A stretch of 64,000 nt of DNA from Tomocerus qinae (taxonomy: Eukaryota; Arthropoda; Collembola; Entomobryomorpha; Tomoceridae). The stretch is from assembly GCA_020055645.1 (NCBI GenBank), contig CM034546.1, forward strand, positions 17,608,001-17,672,000, given 5' to 3'. Positions 1-11,280 of the stretch are shown one piece after another; position 1 is the first letter of the stretch, and each line of letters begins with the position of its first letter. The notes beneath the pieces are model-generated. The model was given only the letters and a program-made list of their open reading frames with translations, did not search any database and had not been told where the DNA came from. Position numbers and translations under genes: made by a program.

Positions 1-621
1 GTATACCCGTCTAGGGTATACTTAAAACAGAAACGTGAGTAGCCAACCGCCAATTCACTTTTACTTGTCAGAGAATTGAATTAGGAGATTTAATCTTGGA
101 ACGAATATTTAAATGGATTTATAACATCTAAAGTTTTACATCTAAGGTCAGTGACGGTTTACAACCAGGTACTGCAGTTTTACAACCATGTAGTGAAGTT
201 TTAAAATCACATGCTACAGTTTTACAATCTAAATAAATGGTTAATAATTATATTAAGACCAAGTGGTATGGTTGCATTGTTGACAGCTTATTTATTGCAT
301 TTAAAGTAAAGAAGTAAAAGAAATGGAAACGTTTAGATGGGAAAATTCCCGATTCCGGTATTTATACCAAACGGAGTCAATATGGAATGTGAAGGACAAG
401 GTATAGATAAAGGTTAGTTAATAATTTATGTTCCAAATAAAAGGCCATGTGGCTAATGAATGTTTTCATGTCTTGAATAGTTATATATTATAAAGCAAGC
501 AAGTATCCAGTAGGTTGCGGGGTCGCCACGCAAAAATATAAGGTTTTACCACAAAAATTGCAAAATATTTCTTATTTTTGGTTGCACCCAAATTTCTAGA
601 TACGTGAATATTGGAAAGCTT
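1..621. other. Intergenic, no gene seen
   Basis: AT-rich sequence downstream of the carboxypeptidase stop codon. I see no convincing coding region. The first 21 bases form a perfect hairpin (8-bp arms gtataccc/gggtatac, 5-base loop). Around 150-240 there are loose repeats of the type 'cagttttacaa'. The 3' UTR of the carboxypeptidase must run into this stretch, but no clear canonical polyadenylation signal was picked out. Confidence 0.6.
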
Positions 622-3039
622 TTACTTTCGTTTCCTACGGATTTCATCAATAGTTGGAGCCAAGCTGTCAATGAACTCCAAGGCACTAGGCTCAATTTGA
701 TCTGGTGGAAGCAGAAATCCATATCTTCCTTGATCACGAAGTTCGTAAGTCAAGGAAATGCTATTATTGTGTCTAGTTTGAACCCAGTCCATACTAGTCC
801 CCGTCGAAAGATCTGAATTATAAAAACAAGTTTGTTGGCATTTAAATGTTGGAATTGCATGGTAATAATTGTAATGTATTGTATTGTAATTAAAATGCTG
901 ACTTACACAGAATAACTGCCCAATTCCCTGGTAGAAAACTGGTGTTATATCTTGCAGATATTGCGTTGGCTGCGCGCTGGCTAATTTCCATCTGCAATCA
1001 AAATAATATAATAAGCGACTTTCTAAGTAAACAATGACATTGTATGTTTGAGTTACCAACTGACATAATAGTCATATATAGGTATATCTATTAAATCTCC
1101 ATAAGGAAACATGATGAATTGACTGTAACTATGTAAACTTATGTAGAGCGCCAAGTCGGGAATTGTGTCAATGAAATCAGCAAGTGCTACAGTTTCCGGT
1201 TCGGAAAACACCCTCCCACCAGCAAATGTATCGGAGCATGGGTTAGTTGATGATCCTCCGCCTTTATAAATTTGAAATTAAAAAAAGTACAATTACCACC
1301 ATTTCCAACACTGCCATTTGGTATTATTAACACGGCCCAGGCATCGAAAATCTCTTGCAACCTGGTTGCTGTGGAAATTGGCCTTCGTCCCACCCATACT
1401 GTGCCCCGCCCCCAAAGTAGGAGGAGCTTACGTGTTCTCAGCCAATAGAATGCCACTCCCTCGAAGGGGACGTAGCTAGTGGGCGGAGCTAAAGGTGGAA
1501 ATCAGTCAGTGGGCGGGGCCTGTTACACTGGAAATTAAAATGTTTTCGATCCCTTTACAGGCTGCAAATTTCCTCCAGGTAATGGAAAAAATCGATATAA
1601 TTCTCAAAACTGGAAATTATTTCGATACGGTGAATTATATCGATTATTACGGCATGTAAACAAGATTTACTAATTTATTTCGCTTACCTAGCCAATGATA
1701 GTCGAAATTTCTGTTGAGATCAGCTCCTTTGCATTGAGGTTGAGGGGAGGATGTGTTAGAACGACTTTTTCTCCACAATCGATCAGATGTTTGTGTGTAG
1801 ACTAACCCGTCTGGATTAAATACGGGAAGTACATACCATTCAAAATCTTCAGTCCATGAAGTAATATTTGTATTATTGCTCTTAACCAGTTCGTTGATCA
1901 AGTAAGTTGCAACTGCCGAAGTTATCCATTCCCTTGCATGTATATCTGAAAATTATTTCAACAGTGGTTTAATCATATTGCAGCAGAATAAAAAAATCAT
2001 AGTGAAATTTTAAAGTACTGGCATCGATGAAGACCACTGGTTTTCTTTCTCCTGGTCGTCCCCTGGATATTTTGATCACTTTGAGATCTCTCCCTTCGGT
2101 GGAATTCCCGATTGACAATATTGTAGTAAAATTTGGGTTTGCAGCAGCTACCTCATCAACAAATGAGTGGATCTAATTGCATTAAAAGATATGTATTATA
2201 CATGCGTGATTTTTTAGCTCTGTGCATCAGTTTTTACAATCAATGCTGAATGCATATAAGTACTTTACGTCATTAAGTGGATGGTATTGATTCCAGCTTA
2301 ATTCTCTCGCTGTTCCCAGTGGTTTAAAATCTTTTTGCCCTTGAATCAATCTGCACGAACATAGAATGTATAATCAACAACAGAAATATAGGAGATGACT
2401 AACAAGTTGTACAGTAATTATGTGTTATTTTCGTTACATTATACCTCATATAGTAGTAAAGGTAAAGTAACGTTACTAGTATACTATATACTAATTAACT
2501 TAGAGCTAATCAAGTTATGCATATATTTTGGTAAGTTATGTAGTTTTAGCTTGAAATGAAGTTATATAATTATGTACTTTACTTACGTATTTACGTTGTC
2601 AATAAATATTTCGATTTCCATTCCTTGTTTGGTCAAGTCATTGATAATACCAGAATTTTGTTCATGGGGAGATAACATAATATCAGATGGACGTCCTAAA
2701 CCGGAAGGACCTTCCCAAAAAGATATCTGCACACAAGATGTCATTCAAAGTCATTATAGTTTCAATTTCAGCCATTTTCAGCGACTCCAATTTTATACAT
2801 GGTTTCCCAGACCTTATTGTTAAATTTTTCTTTTCTTCGCCCATTCTTTAATAGAATAATTTGTAAATTAATTTCAAAATCGTACATACCCCAGCAGCCT
2901 CCATACTTATTAGCTTCTCCACATGTTCTGCCACTCGCGGTGTCACTCGGTAGACGCTGTACCCTTCATAATCCTTAAAGTTTGCAGAACAAGAAGAAAA
3001 TATGGCAAAAATGCCAAAAACGAAAAATTTCAGCCACAT
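622..3039 (-). CDS. Secreted zinc metallocarboxypeptidase, M14 A-type, eight exons
   Basis: Digestive-type procarboxypeptidase that removes C-terminal residues from peptides. Exons on the minus strand are 3039-2890, 2726-2587, 2350-2269, 2172-2019, 1945-1688, 1261-1065, 991-907 and 812-622. All have GT-AG borders and compatible phases, giving 418 aa, the usual length for the family. Order: signal peptide from MWLKFF; activation propeptide containing FWEGPS; catalytic domain from the YHPLNDIHSF region. Zinc ligands are visible in HAREW (His and Glu) and in SLHSYSQ (His). The substrate-binding Arg lies in DLNRNF, the Tyr equivalent of bovine Tyr248 in LYLSTG, and the catalytic Glu in YELRD. The S1' residue before DW is Met, so a preference for hydrophobic rather than basic C-termini is inferred. 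An ATG 24 bases upstream is less likely because the signal peptide begins at the chosen Met. Intron 5 (1687-1262) holds a locally GC-rich stretch at about 1370-1540. Confidence 0.9.
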
Positions 3040-4016
3040 CTTAATATTATATATTGAGTACATACAGAATAGAATGATGAACTTAAAATGGGGAAAATTT
3101 TATGCAAACCCAATCAGCAAACTTCATGAGTATAATCTAATCTGAGTTATATTTGACATTGACACTGACATTGTTAACGAAGGTTTCATGACCTGCAAAT
3201 TATTGATTAGTAATGCATGGAAGATTGTACAATACAATTATAACAATAAATTAATTAATATATATTATCCACAAGTTCAAGTGGATCAACTCGTACTACA
3301 TTAACTTGGTTGAGTGGGGCAGACTGTTTAACACTGATTATTTGGTTGAGTTTCTTTAATAAATACTGACGAAGAGGATCGATATAAAAAAAATATTCAA
3401 CTTTTGTAACAACAAAATTTGATGAATAATAAATAGCCAGTTACTAAAAATTGCTGGATAGTCAATAGGCAAAACGGAGAATAAAATAATATGCTAATTG
3501 ATAATAATATTATTATGACATAATAACATATTTTATGATAACTTAATATTATCTTAATATTATTCCGCAGCCTACTTTATGATGATGTGTATGATGTAAC
3601 TCTTTGAGTTCTGTGATGTGATGATTCGATTAAACACAAGATTTTCAATCTTTCATTCAGGACTTGAAAATGGTAATATAAGAAAAAAGAAAGAAGTCAG
3701 TGTTTTAATTTTTGTATAATTATATTTGTAGACTAAAGTATATGGCATTAAAGTATGGAAGTTGAATAGCCATAAAATAAATTTTATTATCTAGCATTTA
3801 TTGAAAGTATAATTTTTGGAAAGGAATGTTTCTGATTCATGATGATGAAAAAGATTCACAAGCATTTAAAATTATTTACTTAGTATTCAGCTTACATCTT
3901 GAATATTTCCTGAATTATGAATGGTTGTTGAATGGTGTAACCTGATCATTGGACAAAATTCTGTTATTTAACTGCAGAGTTTCGTGGCGAGATGCTTTCA
4001 TTCCTGTATTGATATA
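3040..4016. other. Intergenic between carboxypeptidase and trefoil cluster
   Basis: AT-rich DNA (notably 3470-3570) without a recognisable gene. Its right part should hold the 5' flank of the carboxypeptidase, and its end the 3' UTR of the first trefoil gene. No repeat family was recognised. Confidence 0.5.
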
Positions 4017-4214
4017 TTATTCGCGAATATAGCAAAAACCTTCTCCCTTGAACACGCCGTACCAACAGCCAAGTTTCTCACATGCCTCTGGAGTAATGTC
4101 AGGAGGTCCACACTGTTTAACAGGATTCTGAATTCCATATGCTTCAACTTCATCAAAAGGAGCAATGGCCAAAAACACGATGAGAACAAATAGGAAGTAT
4201 TTTACAAAAATCAT
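4017..4214 (-). CDS. Small secreted trefoil (P-domain) peptide with four cysteines, copy 1
   Basis: A 65-aa precursor starting MIFVKYFLF, with a hydrophobic signal peptide ending near VEA, followed by one trefoil domain. Trefoil peptides are secreted, compact and disulfide-rich, typically associated with mucus or gut lining; that role here is by family only. The family has six cysteines paired 1-5, 2-4 and 3-6. This copy keeps C2 (KQCG), C3 (EAC), C4 (GCW) and C6 (FCY), while C1 and C5 are absent (C5 is Trp). Both partners of one bond are therefore gone and the other two bonds can still form. It is the first of four intact tandem copies on this strand. The coding part is one exon; a leader exon lies upstream, with its donor at 4290. 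The start is chosen by alignment with the sister copies. Confidence 0.8.
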   Translation of the reverse strand: MIFVKYFLFVLIVFLAIAPFDEVEAYGIQNPVKQCGPPDITPEACEKLGCWYGVFKGEGFCYIRE

Positions 4215-4284
4215 CTGCGATAAACGGAATTGAGTTGAATGAAATAAATAAATTTTAAATCAAATGTAGTTTTCCAAAATTATT

Positions 4285-4448
4285 ACTTACTTTGGTATTG
4301 GTTGAAAACTAAGTAATTTGATGCAAGACTTCTAATAGCTGGTGCTGGAATTGTAGTACTCCTTGCTTGGGTTCCCTGTATTTATAGTTATCTTTTTCCT
4401 GCTCGGAGTGTGATTATGGATTTTTGATTAATATGCAAACTGGCACTG
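4285..4448 (-). promoter_or_regulatory. Trefoil copy 1 leader exon, TATA box and distal element
   Basis: A 5'-leader intron donor (GTAAGT, complement of 4285-4290) is followed upstream by a conserved start-proximal element reading AGTACTACAATTCC. A TATA box (TATAAATA, complement of 4379-4386) comes next, then a distal element at 4424-4448 (plus-strand core ttaatatgcaaactggc). The same order and spacing recur at the four other trefoil copies, which is the main support. Confidence 0.65.
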
Positions 4449-4593
4449 CATCTCGCACACTTAGTAGTCTGGTTTGGAAATAATTTTGTTTACTTCGTCA
4501 AATTATCTAATTAACTCAGGGAAAACCTATTAAAATGAATTACCTACTGCCTAGTTGGGAATGTTTAGTGGTCTATTATATTTAAATTGTAAT

Positions 4594-4853
4594 CAGGGCA
4601 TGAAAAAGGCCAAAAAATGCCTTCGTGCCTTTATGGTTGCTTTTGTATCTATCAAAATTAGCAACAAGTTGCCTTTTTTGGTTTTTAAATTAAATGAATT
4701 TCTATTTGTATGTATTGCGTTATAAAAGTTATAGAAAATTGCTATATTATTTGTGTCAGAAAGGAATGTTTTTAACAATCTCAAATTCAATCATAATACA
4801 GCTTTACATGTAGAGCATACCACAGCCAAAAATATAACCTTTTTCATGTCCTG
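4594..4853. mobile_element. hAT-type MITE, 260 bp
   Basis: The left end is CAGGGCATGAAAAAGGC and the right end is the complement of CAGGACATGAAAAAGGT, nearly identical to the 628-bp element at 9787-10414. The 8-bp flanks match only partly (attgtaat versus actgttaa), so the insertion is old. The sequence on both sides resembles uninterrupted sequence upstream of other trefoil copies (for example 11975-12005), which gives an empty-site comparison. Confidence 0.65.
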
Positions 4854-5567
4854 ACTGTTAACCAACCAATTTGTGATCTAATGGGTGGAAAAATCGCTAA
4901 TGTGATTCAAAGAATGTTTGTCAAATCCTCATTTAGAAATAAAAAGTTTCGTGGCCAGGAAAAATCCAGAAACTTGGAAAACGGGCATATTTTCCGCATA
5001 GTGGCAAGTGGTAATATTTATTAAAGTACCCAGTGTAACTTCGTATGACCTTTTCATTGCATGATGCATACTATTAACAATTTTGCTGTACTACTTCTGG
5101 TTCTTTCGGTACCCTCAATAGACATTTTACACCCTGTGCATTATTTCTATTTTGTTTCTAATACAAATGACGGTTTGAGAAAGACAGCTGTGACATTTAA
5201 ATTTTACAATTTGCTCAAATGGAAGCACAAATGCTTGAAAACCAGTTTGAATATTGTGTGCCATAAATGAAGATTTAATTATATTTTTCTTTTTAAGACT
5301 ATCCAAAAAGACTGTTTTTGGAACTAGAACGAGTACAATTTCGTATTAATTTATAAGACAGGTTAATTAATTACTGTTAATGAAACTAGATAGAAAGTAA
5401 AAAAGATTTTGCCAATGTTTAAAACACGTGACTTATTATTCTATTTTTCTGTGAGATTTTCTGAATAGCATGAGAGGTCAGCAGTAATATGATCATTGGT
5501 TAAAATTTTGTTCCTGTTTAATTTTTTCGGGGAGAGTTGTAAGTATTTTGAGTCCTGTATTAGTAGT
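4854..5567. other. Intergenic, trefoil 1 to trefoil 2
   Basis: No gene seen. The first bases continue the upstream flank shared by the trefoil units. The right end is the presumed 3' UTR of trefoil copy 2. Confidence 0.45.
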
Positions 5568-5780
5568 CTACTTGGGAACCCAGCACCACTTGACATTTTT
5601 GATCGTCTCGTCGTAGCAGCATTTACGGCCCAAACATTCCTCTTTGGAAATTCCTGGACGTCCACAGTTGACACGACTGTCAGGATTTGCAATATTACAA
5701 TCAGCAGCATCTACTTCCCCAAAAGGTGCGATAGCCAAAATAGCAACGAGTGCAAAAAGAAGATACTTGACAAAAATCAT
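5568..5780 (-). CDS. Small secreted trefoil (P-domain) peptide, copy 2
   Basis: A 70-aa precursor from MIFVKYLLF, with a signal peptide ending near VDA, then a full trefoil domain. All six cysteines are present in order (DCNIA, VNCG, EEC, CCYD, WCW), together with the family's Arg before C2 and the GRPGIS turn. An in-frame ATG 24 bases upstream lies before the splice acceptor of the leader intron, so the shorter start, shared by the sister copies, is chosen. This is the most canonical member of the cluster. A role in mucus or epithelial surfaces is a family-level inference; the ligand is unknown. Confidence 0.85.
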   Translation of the reverse strand: MIFVKYLLFALVAILAIAPFGEVDAADCNIANPDSRVNCGRPGISKEECLGRKCCYDETIKNVKWCWVPK

Positions 5781-5861
5781 CTTTGCAATGGTAAACTGAA
5801 ACAAAAAATGTTCTTATTTTTTAACTAAATTTTAAAAAAAATTATAATTTAAAAAATGATT

Positions 5862-6010
5862 ACTTACTTTGTTGGACAATTAAATTGGTTTGATGCAAAA
5901 TATGTTAGCACTTGGATTGTGATGCTTTTATCCTTTGACTATCGTATTTATAGCTATTTTGTCAGTGGTATCGAGAGGGTGAATTTCATTATTATGCAAG
6001 CTGGCATTTA
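5862..6010 (-). promoter_or_regulatory. Trefoil copy 2 leader exon, TATA box and distal element
   Basis: Leader donor GTAAGT (complement of 5862-5867), TATAAATA (complement of 5945-5952) and a distal element at 5985-6010 (plus strand ttcattattatgcaagctgg). Its start-proximal element is the most diverged of the five. Confidence 0.6.
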
Positions 6011-7604
6011 TCGTTAACCTTGAAATTAATAGAGTTGTTGAATTCCATTGAAAACGATTACCCTAGGAAAAACACCTCGTACTTAAGAATTGGGCTGTAT
6101 TAAATTAAGGGTTGTTAATGATATATCAGCACATAAATAATTTATCTTGTATTCCATTACAACCAATTTTCTGACGACTGTCACATTTTAAAATCTTAAA
6201 AAATGTACCAAAACCCAAATCATTTTACGATACATTATTATCTATACATATTATATTTATGTTATTATATGCTTGAATAGAAAGCATCCTCCTCACTGGA
6301 AAATTTTGTTAACTGTAATCAAAACATTATTACAGTAACAGTTAATTTATTCTGAAGAGTTAAGTTAGAGAAAGATAAACTGCATTATAAATTCCATTCT
6401 ATGGCTATGACGGAAAATATTATGGCGTGATCAATTACCTTTTTACAGCAGAATCAGAGTCAGTAAATAAACACCGAACGGAAGTTTACATTCACTCTGT
6501 GTTATAATTTTTGTTGTAGAAAGAATGTAGATATACTTAGAGATTGTAGAGTTTATAATAATGTTCACGGGTATTTCTGCCAGTAAAATTAAACAAGTGA
6601 AATTTCCAGTCTACTTTAGTACTCTTATGTCTTTTGTTTTTACACAAAGTTTTACCTAGGTAATCTAATTTTATTTTTTTGCACGACATTATAACCTAAC
6701 CTAAAAATAGCAATTTAAATTGATATAAATAAAGTGTTAGGATTTAATGCAAAGTTATAAATTAGCAATGTATGATAAAAATTTACTGAGGCCTTAATTG
6801 GTACTCGTTTATCAGTCATCAGCTCTGAAATATTTCATTAACCATTTGAGACGAATTGTTTCTAGGCATATCTTTTGTATAATAACCCAAACGCACATGC
6901 AGAGTCCAGGAGTGTTTAACAAACATTGCCAACCAGGGGACAATTATTGCAATATCAACTTTTGCTATATACTTTGAACTTTTGTAGCCAGTTTTGAAAA
7001 ATTGTCGTTACGCCAAAATTGCAATAATTCTCATGCTCTTACTACATGAGTATTATTGCTAATAGTCCTAAGTTTGGGACTTTCAAATAACAAATGATAA
7101 TTAGTTCCTTCTTTAAATTTAAAATTGAACCACCTGTCCAAAAATTTTCTAAGCAGACCATGATAATATTCTAAACATAAACTTAAATCTACTATCACGA
7201 TATCTTAGCACTTAAAATTATGCCATATTATTGAAAAAACCATCTCCTGACGTAATCAAAATAACCAACCATTAACTAGTAATCAAGCACGTCTCCAGTA
7301 ATTGTAATCGCTTTATTGTCAATTATTTCTTTGAAAGAAAGATTTTGAAACTAGAAAGTAAAATTTTATATAAAACAGAAAAGTACAGACTAATTACTGC
7401 TTACTATAACCAATTAAGTTGAAAATACAAATATTTTTCAAATGTTTAAAACAAATAACCTATTATTCTATTTATCTGTGACATTCTTCAAATTAATATG
7501 GTCTATACAGAAATCTGATAAATGGACAAAATTCGAGTTATTATGTTTATTTTTACAAGCAGAGTTGTAAGGCAGGGTACACTTGACACTCTTTTGATAG
7601 TTTA
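6011..7604. other. Intergenic, trefoil 2 to trefoil 3
   Basis: A gene-free AT-rich stretch. At about 6692-6702 there are two units of cctaa, the arthropod telomere pentamer, too short to mean much. No transposon ends were recognised. Confidence 0.45.
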
Positions 7605-7802
7605 TCAGGGAACCAAACATCTATTAATGTTCTCATCGTAGCAACAGCCGTGGATTTCACATACTTCTGGAGAAATACCTGCCCTGCCACAGTAGACACG
7701 ACTGTCAGGATCTTGGGGTTCACATGCAGTCTCAACTTCTCCAAAATGAGAGATGACCAAAACCCCGATGAGTGCAAAAAGAAGATATTTGATAAAAACC
7801 AT
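7605..7802 (-). CDS. Small secreted trefoil (P-domain) peptide, copy 3
   Basis: A 65-aa precursor starting MVFIKYLLF, with a signal peptide ending near VET, then a trefoil domain with all six cysteines (ACEP, VYCG, EVC, CCYD, RCLVP) and the GRAGIS turn. The loop before C6 is shorter than in copy 2, and the usual Trp next to C6 is missing. The start codon is the one aligned with the other copies; an ATG 15 bases upstream falls in the leader. Head-to-tail order with copies 1, 2 and 4 indicates tandem duplication. Confidence 0.85.
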   Translation of the reverse strand: MVFIKYLLFALIGVLVISHFGEVETACEPQDPDSRVYCGRAGISPEVCEIHGCCYDENINRCLVP

Positions 7803-7881
7803 CTTAGCAGTGATCAAACTGAAAACAATTTAGATAAAATAAATTAAAAATTGGAAGCAAATTTATTTTTCAAAATTTATT

Positions 7882-8073
7882 ACTTACTTTATTTGCCAAC
7901 TAATTTACTAGTTTGATTCAATAATGCTATGGCTGATGCTTGAATTGTAGTACTCACAATCACAACAAACTCACATCTTTTCTACTCTGTATTTATAGCA
8001 ATAGGTACCTTCTAAATCTGATATTAGTTTTGTTATAAATTAGATTTTTCATTAATATTCAAGATGGTATTTG
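7882..8073 (-). promoter_or_regulatory. Trefoil copy 3 leader exon, TATA box and distal element
   Basis: Leader donor GTAAGT (complement of 7882-7887), start-proximal AGTACTACAATTC, TATAAATA (complement of 7990-7997) and distal element 8048-8073 (plus strand ttcattaatattcaagatgg). Same layout as the other trefoil copies. Confidence 0.6.
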
Positions 8074-9404
8074 CCCTTCGCTTCACCTTCAGTATTTTAC
8101 TTCATTAAATTTTACATATAATAAACTTGGGAAAAACTTATTTAAATGATCTGCTTTATTGGGGATTTTTAAATGATATATACCAATTTAGTTGCGGTTG
8201 AAACCAATCTGTAGTGCTGTAGTATAATAAATGGAAATATTGTTGAGATAATTTCCTATCATACGGTTTTAAAAACATTTCATATATTATCTCCGAAAAT
8301 TACTTCGACTGAATTAGCGCGCTGGTGCAAATAATAACCTTACCAGGTTTCGAATGAACAAATATGTGAATTAAAGGCAGAATAGTAAGATGCGTAATAT
8401 TAGTTTTAGTTTTAACCAACCGACTGCGACTGGATGCTTAATGATTGAAATGGGTCACAGTTTATGCATTTTTGTATTAAGATAAAATCCTAGTACCCTG
8501 AGAGATGAAAGAGTGAGATATGCAAATGAAGAACTCTATATGTGTATGATCGTGTTCAACGAACAGTTCAGTTAAATTGCCCAACCTGAATCTCCTTCCA
8601 TTTACATATGAATTGGGTAATAACAGGGTATTTGCACTGCATTGTATTTGCATTTGCAAGATAAATTTCAGCATGGGTAGAAGCGCCACGATAGATTTTA
8701 TACTATCCATCGACTGGGCTTTCTGCAAATACTTTGTATGTCCAGAAAAGGACGGCTGAATACATTTGCAAGTCCACCAGATAAACAAAAGCATCTAAAA
8801 ATTATATTTTTAAAAATAATATTGGAGAAAATATCACAATGAATATAACCAACCGTTATCTACAGTATTCATAAAACATGTATGATAATGATAAAAGTTA
8901 ATTATTTCTGAAGAAGCAAACGTAATTAAGATCATTAAGATAGTTTTGGATGGTAGTACAAATTAGTACCTAGTTTAACATTGTCAATTACACCAGATAT
9001 TTTTAAGTGCGTACATTGTAATACATATCTTGATTGACTTGTAGAAGTTTATTAAAACTAACATAAATCTGTTATATGTGTTTTATATCAAGTATGGTTG
9101 TACTCTTCACAGTCGAGTCGGAACTTAAAACAATATACAGTTATGTATTTCATGAAAAACAAAACATGATAACATTGTCACATGAAATACGAAAAACAGT
9201 TTTTATGGAAAATCAAAATTTACTTTTTCTTCGATTGATATAGTGGCTGAAGAGACTGGATTTTTTAAGACCTATTAAAATAGGTCCCTTTATAAAAGTG
9301 GGAACCGCTTTGTTGTGAAACTATCATTGAATGTTGCAGAAGCAAAAAGTTTTCAGAACTCTTTCTTGACTACAGTGGCTTTGGTTATAAAACGGTACTA
9401 GTAT
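8074..9404. other. Intergenic, no gene supported
   Basis: About 1.3 kb with no recognisable gene. Overlapping open frames at 8477-8794 occur on both strands and have no family resemblance. A TATAAAAG string inside an imperfect GGTCCC/GGGAACC inverted repeat sits near 9285-9310 and is unexplained. Confidence 0.4.
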
Positions 9405-9560
9405 TAAAATTAACAGAAAATCAAAATAGATTAATGTTGACTGTAATAAGCAATAGAAAATCAAAATTGATTTATATTGTGTGTCAAATCAAATCAAAAT
9501 CTCTAGAAAATCAAAATCGGTTAATATTGGCTATCAAAATAAAAAGGAATTCGAAAAATG
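9405..9560. repeat. Degenerate minisatellite of agaaaatcaaaat type
   Basis: Four or so loose copies of a 35-50 bp motif built on 'gaaaatcaaaat..attaatattg'. Related motifs flank the large palindrome at 25430-25500 and 26636-26690, so this is a dispersed family. Confidence 0.5.
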
Positions 9561-9786
9561 TAAATTTGGCTATCAATTTGAATATAAATGCGAATTTTCC
9601 GGTTTAATTTACTCTATTACAAAATCTTAAGTTTGGTAGAAGCTAATTAGTTTATACTATAAGGCCTAGACAAGAAGGACAAAGTCAGCGCACGGTATAT
9701 TAGTAACTTATGGACCGATTTGAACCAAAATCAATACGGTTCGTCACCAGTCCATAGGAATTGTTTATGCTAAGTTTAGTCAACTT

Positions 9787-10414
9787 CAGGGCATGAAAAA
9801 GGCAAAAAGCTACCTTTTTGCCTTTTTGCTTGCCTTTTTGCCTAGCAAAATCAGCAAAAAGCTACCTTTTTGCCTTTTTGCTGTTAAATGGGGTGATTAG
9901 CAATTGACATGTTGACAACCAAGGATGTGAACAAGAAATACGATTTTAAAAAACAGCAATTCTTAATTATCTTCAGTTATTCGGTCATTCATTAGACAAT
10001 AAAACAATCGAAAACAACAAAATAACATTGTAAGCAATTTTAAAAAACAAGAACCTAGAGCTGTTCTAACCAGTAACAGTCAAATACTGGATAATTTGGT
10101 TGAGCTGATATATCTCATATAATATTGTACACACACAATACGCAGATGTTCGACCTGGCTCATTTTTTATTATACGGTTTGTCACAAATACATTATAGTT
10201 CATTTTGAATTGCGTAGTATTATTAATAAATAGTTTAATAATCAAAAAAACTAACTAGCATCTGCAATTTATCTGAATATTTGAATGTGTAGGACGGGAC
10301 AGTCTACAAAAGTTAGCTTTAATGAAGTATCACAGGTGGCGGTGACTACTCCAAAAAGGCAAAAAGCACAAAAAGGCAAAAAGGTAGCAAAAAGGCAGCC
10401 TTTTTCATGCCTTG
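9787..10414. mobile_element. hAT-type non-autonomous element, 628 bp
   Basis: Terminal inverted repeats CAGGGCATGAAAAAGGC (left) and CAAGGCATGAAAAAGGC (right, complement). They are flanked by a perfect 8-bp duplication, gtcaactt, at 9779-9786 and 10415-10422. Eight-bp duplications with CAGG-type ends are the mark of hAT transposons. Subterminal regions are rich in repeats of the type tttttgcc in opposing orientation at the two ends. No transposase is encoded, so it must be moved by an element elsewhere. A shorter relative is at 4594-4853. Confidence 0.85.
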
Positions 10415-10422
10415 GTCAACTT

Positions 10423-10826
10423 CCGTCTTTGTGTTCGAAAGTTATCGTGGGTACGGACGTACGGACAGACTGTGCGGTTCTATAAGCTCGCTTACTCAGG
10501 CGAGCTAAAAGTGATTCAGTTAACAACAAAAATGCTTACAAATGAATTTTAAAAATATTCACGACCGTAGCGAATGCTATGCCTATAAAAGACGATTTTA
10601 TTATTTTCATTATTTGTAGATATCAAATATTATACAGCTTATTACTTGGTAACCAACATTATTATAAATTTCAAAATGAGTTGAATTTACTTCTTATTAG
10701 TATTCAGATTCGATTTGCGATACTCGCTTAAGCAGGAATTGTCATCAGAAAGTTTATCGTTGTACCACAAAATTTGGTTCCTGTTTATTTTTACCGGCAG
10801 GGTTGCATGGCGAGATGATTTAATAA
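10423..10826. other. Spacer between hAT element and trefoil copy 4
   Basis: No gene seen. The right end is the presumed 3' UTR of trefoil copy 4. Confidence 0.4.
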
Positions 10827-11018
10827 TTATTTATAGCATCCCGTATTTACGCTGTAGCAACAGCCAAGATCCATACACGCGTCTCGAGAAATACCATACC
10901 AGCCACAATTTTCAGTTGCAGCAGAGTCATCAATGTCACATACAGCATCAACTTCTCCAAAAGAAGCGATGGCCAAAAGTCCGAAGACTGCTCGAATAAG
11001 ATATTTGACAAAAATCAT
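10827..11018 (-). CDS. Small secreted trefoil (P-domain) peptide, copy 4
   Basis: A 63-aa precursor from MIFVKYLIR, with a signal peptide ending near VDA, then a trefoil domain with six cysteines (VCDI, ENCG, DAC, CCYS, GCYK). The signal peptide carries an unusual Arg in its hydrophobic core region (YLIRAVFG), which may weaken secretion. The domain ends two residues after C6. The start is aligned with the sister copies rather than the ATG 15 bases upstream. This is the last intact copy; a ruined one follows upstream. Confidence 0.8.
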   Translation of the reverse strand: MIFVKYLIRAVFGLLAIASFGEVDAVCDIDDSAATENCGWYGISRDACMDLGCCYSVNTGCYK

Positions 11019-11103
11019 CTTTGTCGGGATCAACTTGAAAAAGAGTTAACTCAATTAAAACAAAATAAACATTTAAATTGCAAATACATTTTTCAAAATT
11101 AAT

Positions 11104-11280
11104 ACTTACTTCAGTTGACAACTAATTTATGTAGGTAGTTTGATTCAAGAATGTTTCTGCTTGAATTGTGGTACTCCTATCACTGTTGTTTGTTTATATA
11201 CTACATGCAGTAATCTCAAATTTTCTAAGTTTGAGATCAGTTATCAGCAGAGTCTTCATTATTATGCCAGTTGGTATTTG
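11104..11280 (-). promoter_or_regulatory. Trefoil copy 4 leader exon, TATA box and distal element
   Basis: Leader donor GTAAGT (complement of 11104-11109), start-proximal AGTACCACAATTC, TATATAAA (complement of 11193-11200, a variant of the other copies' box) and distal element 11254-11280 (plus strand ttcattattatgccagttgg). Confidence 0.6.

Noticed and set aside
8477..8794. 105-codon minus-strand frame with an overlapping plus-strand frame
   Set aside because: No signal peptide, domain or splice context; both strands are open by chance.
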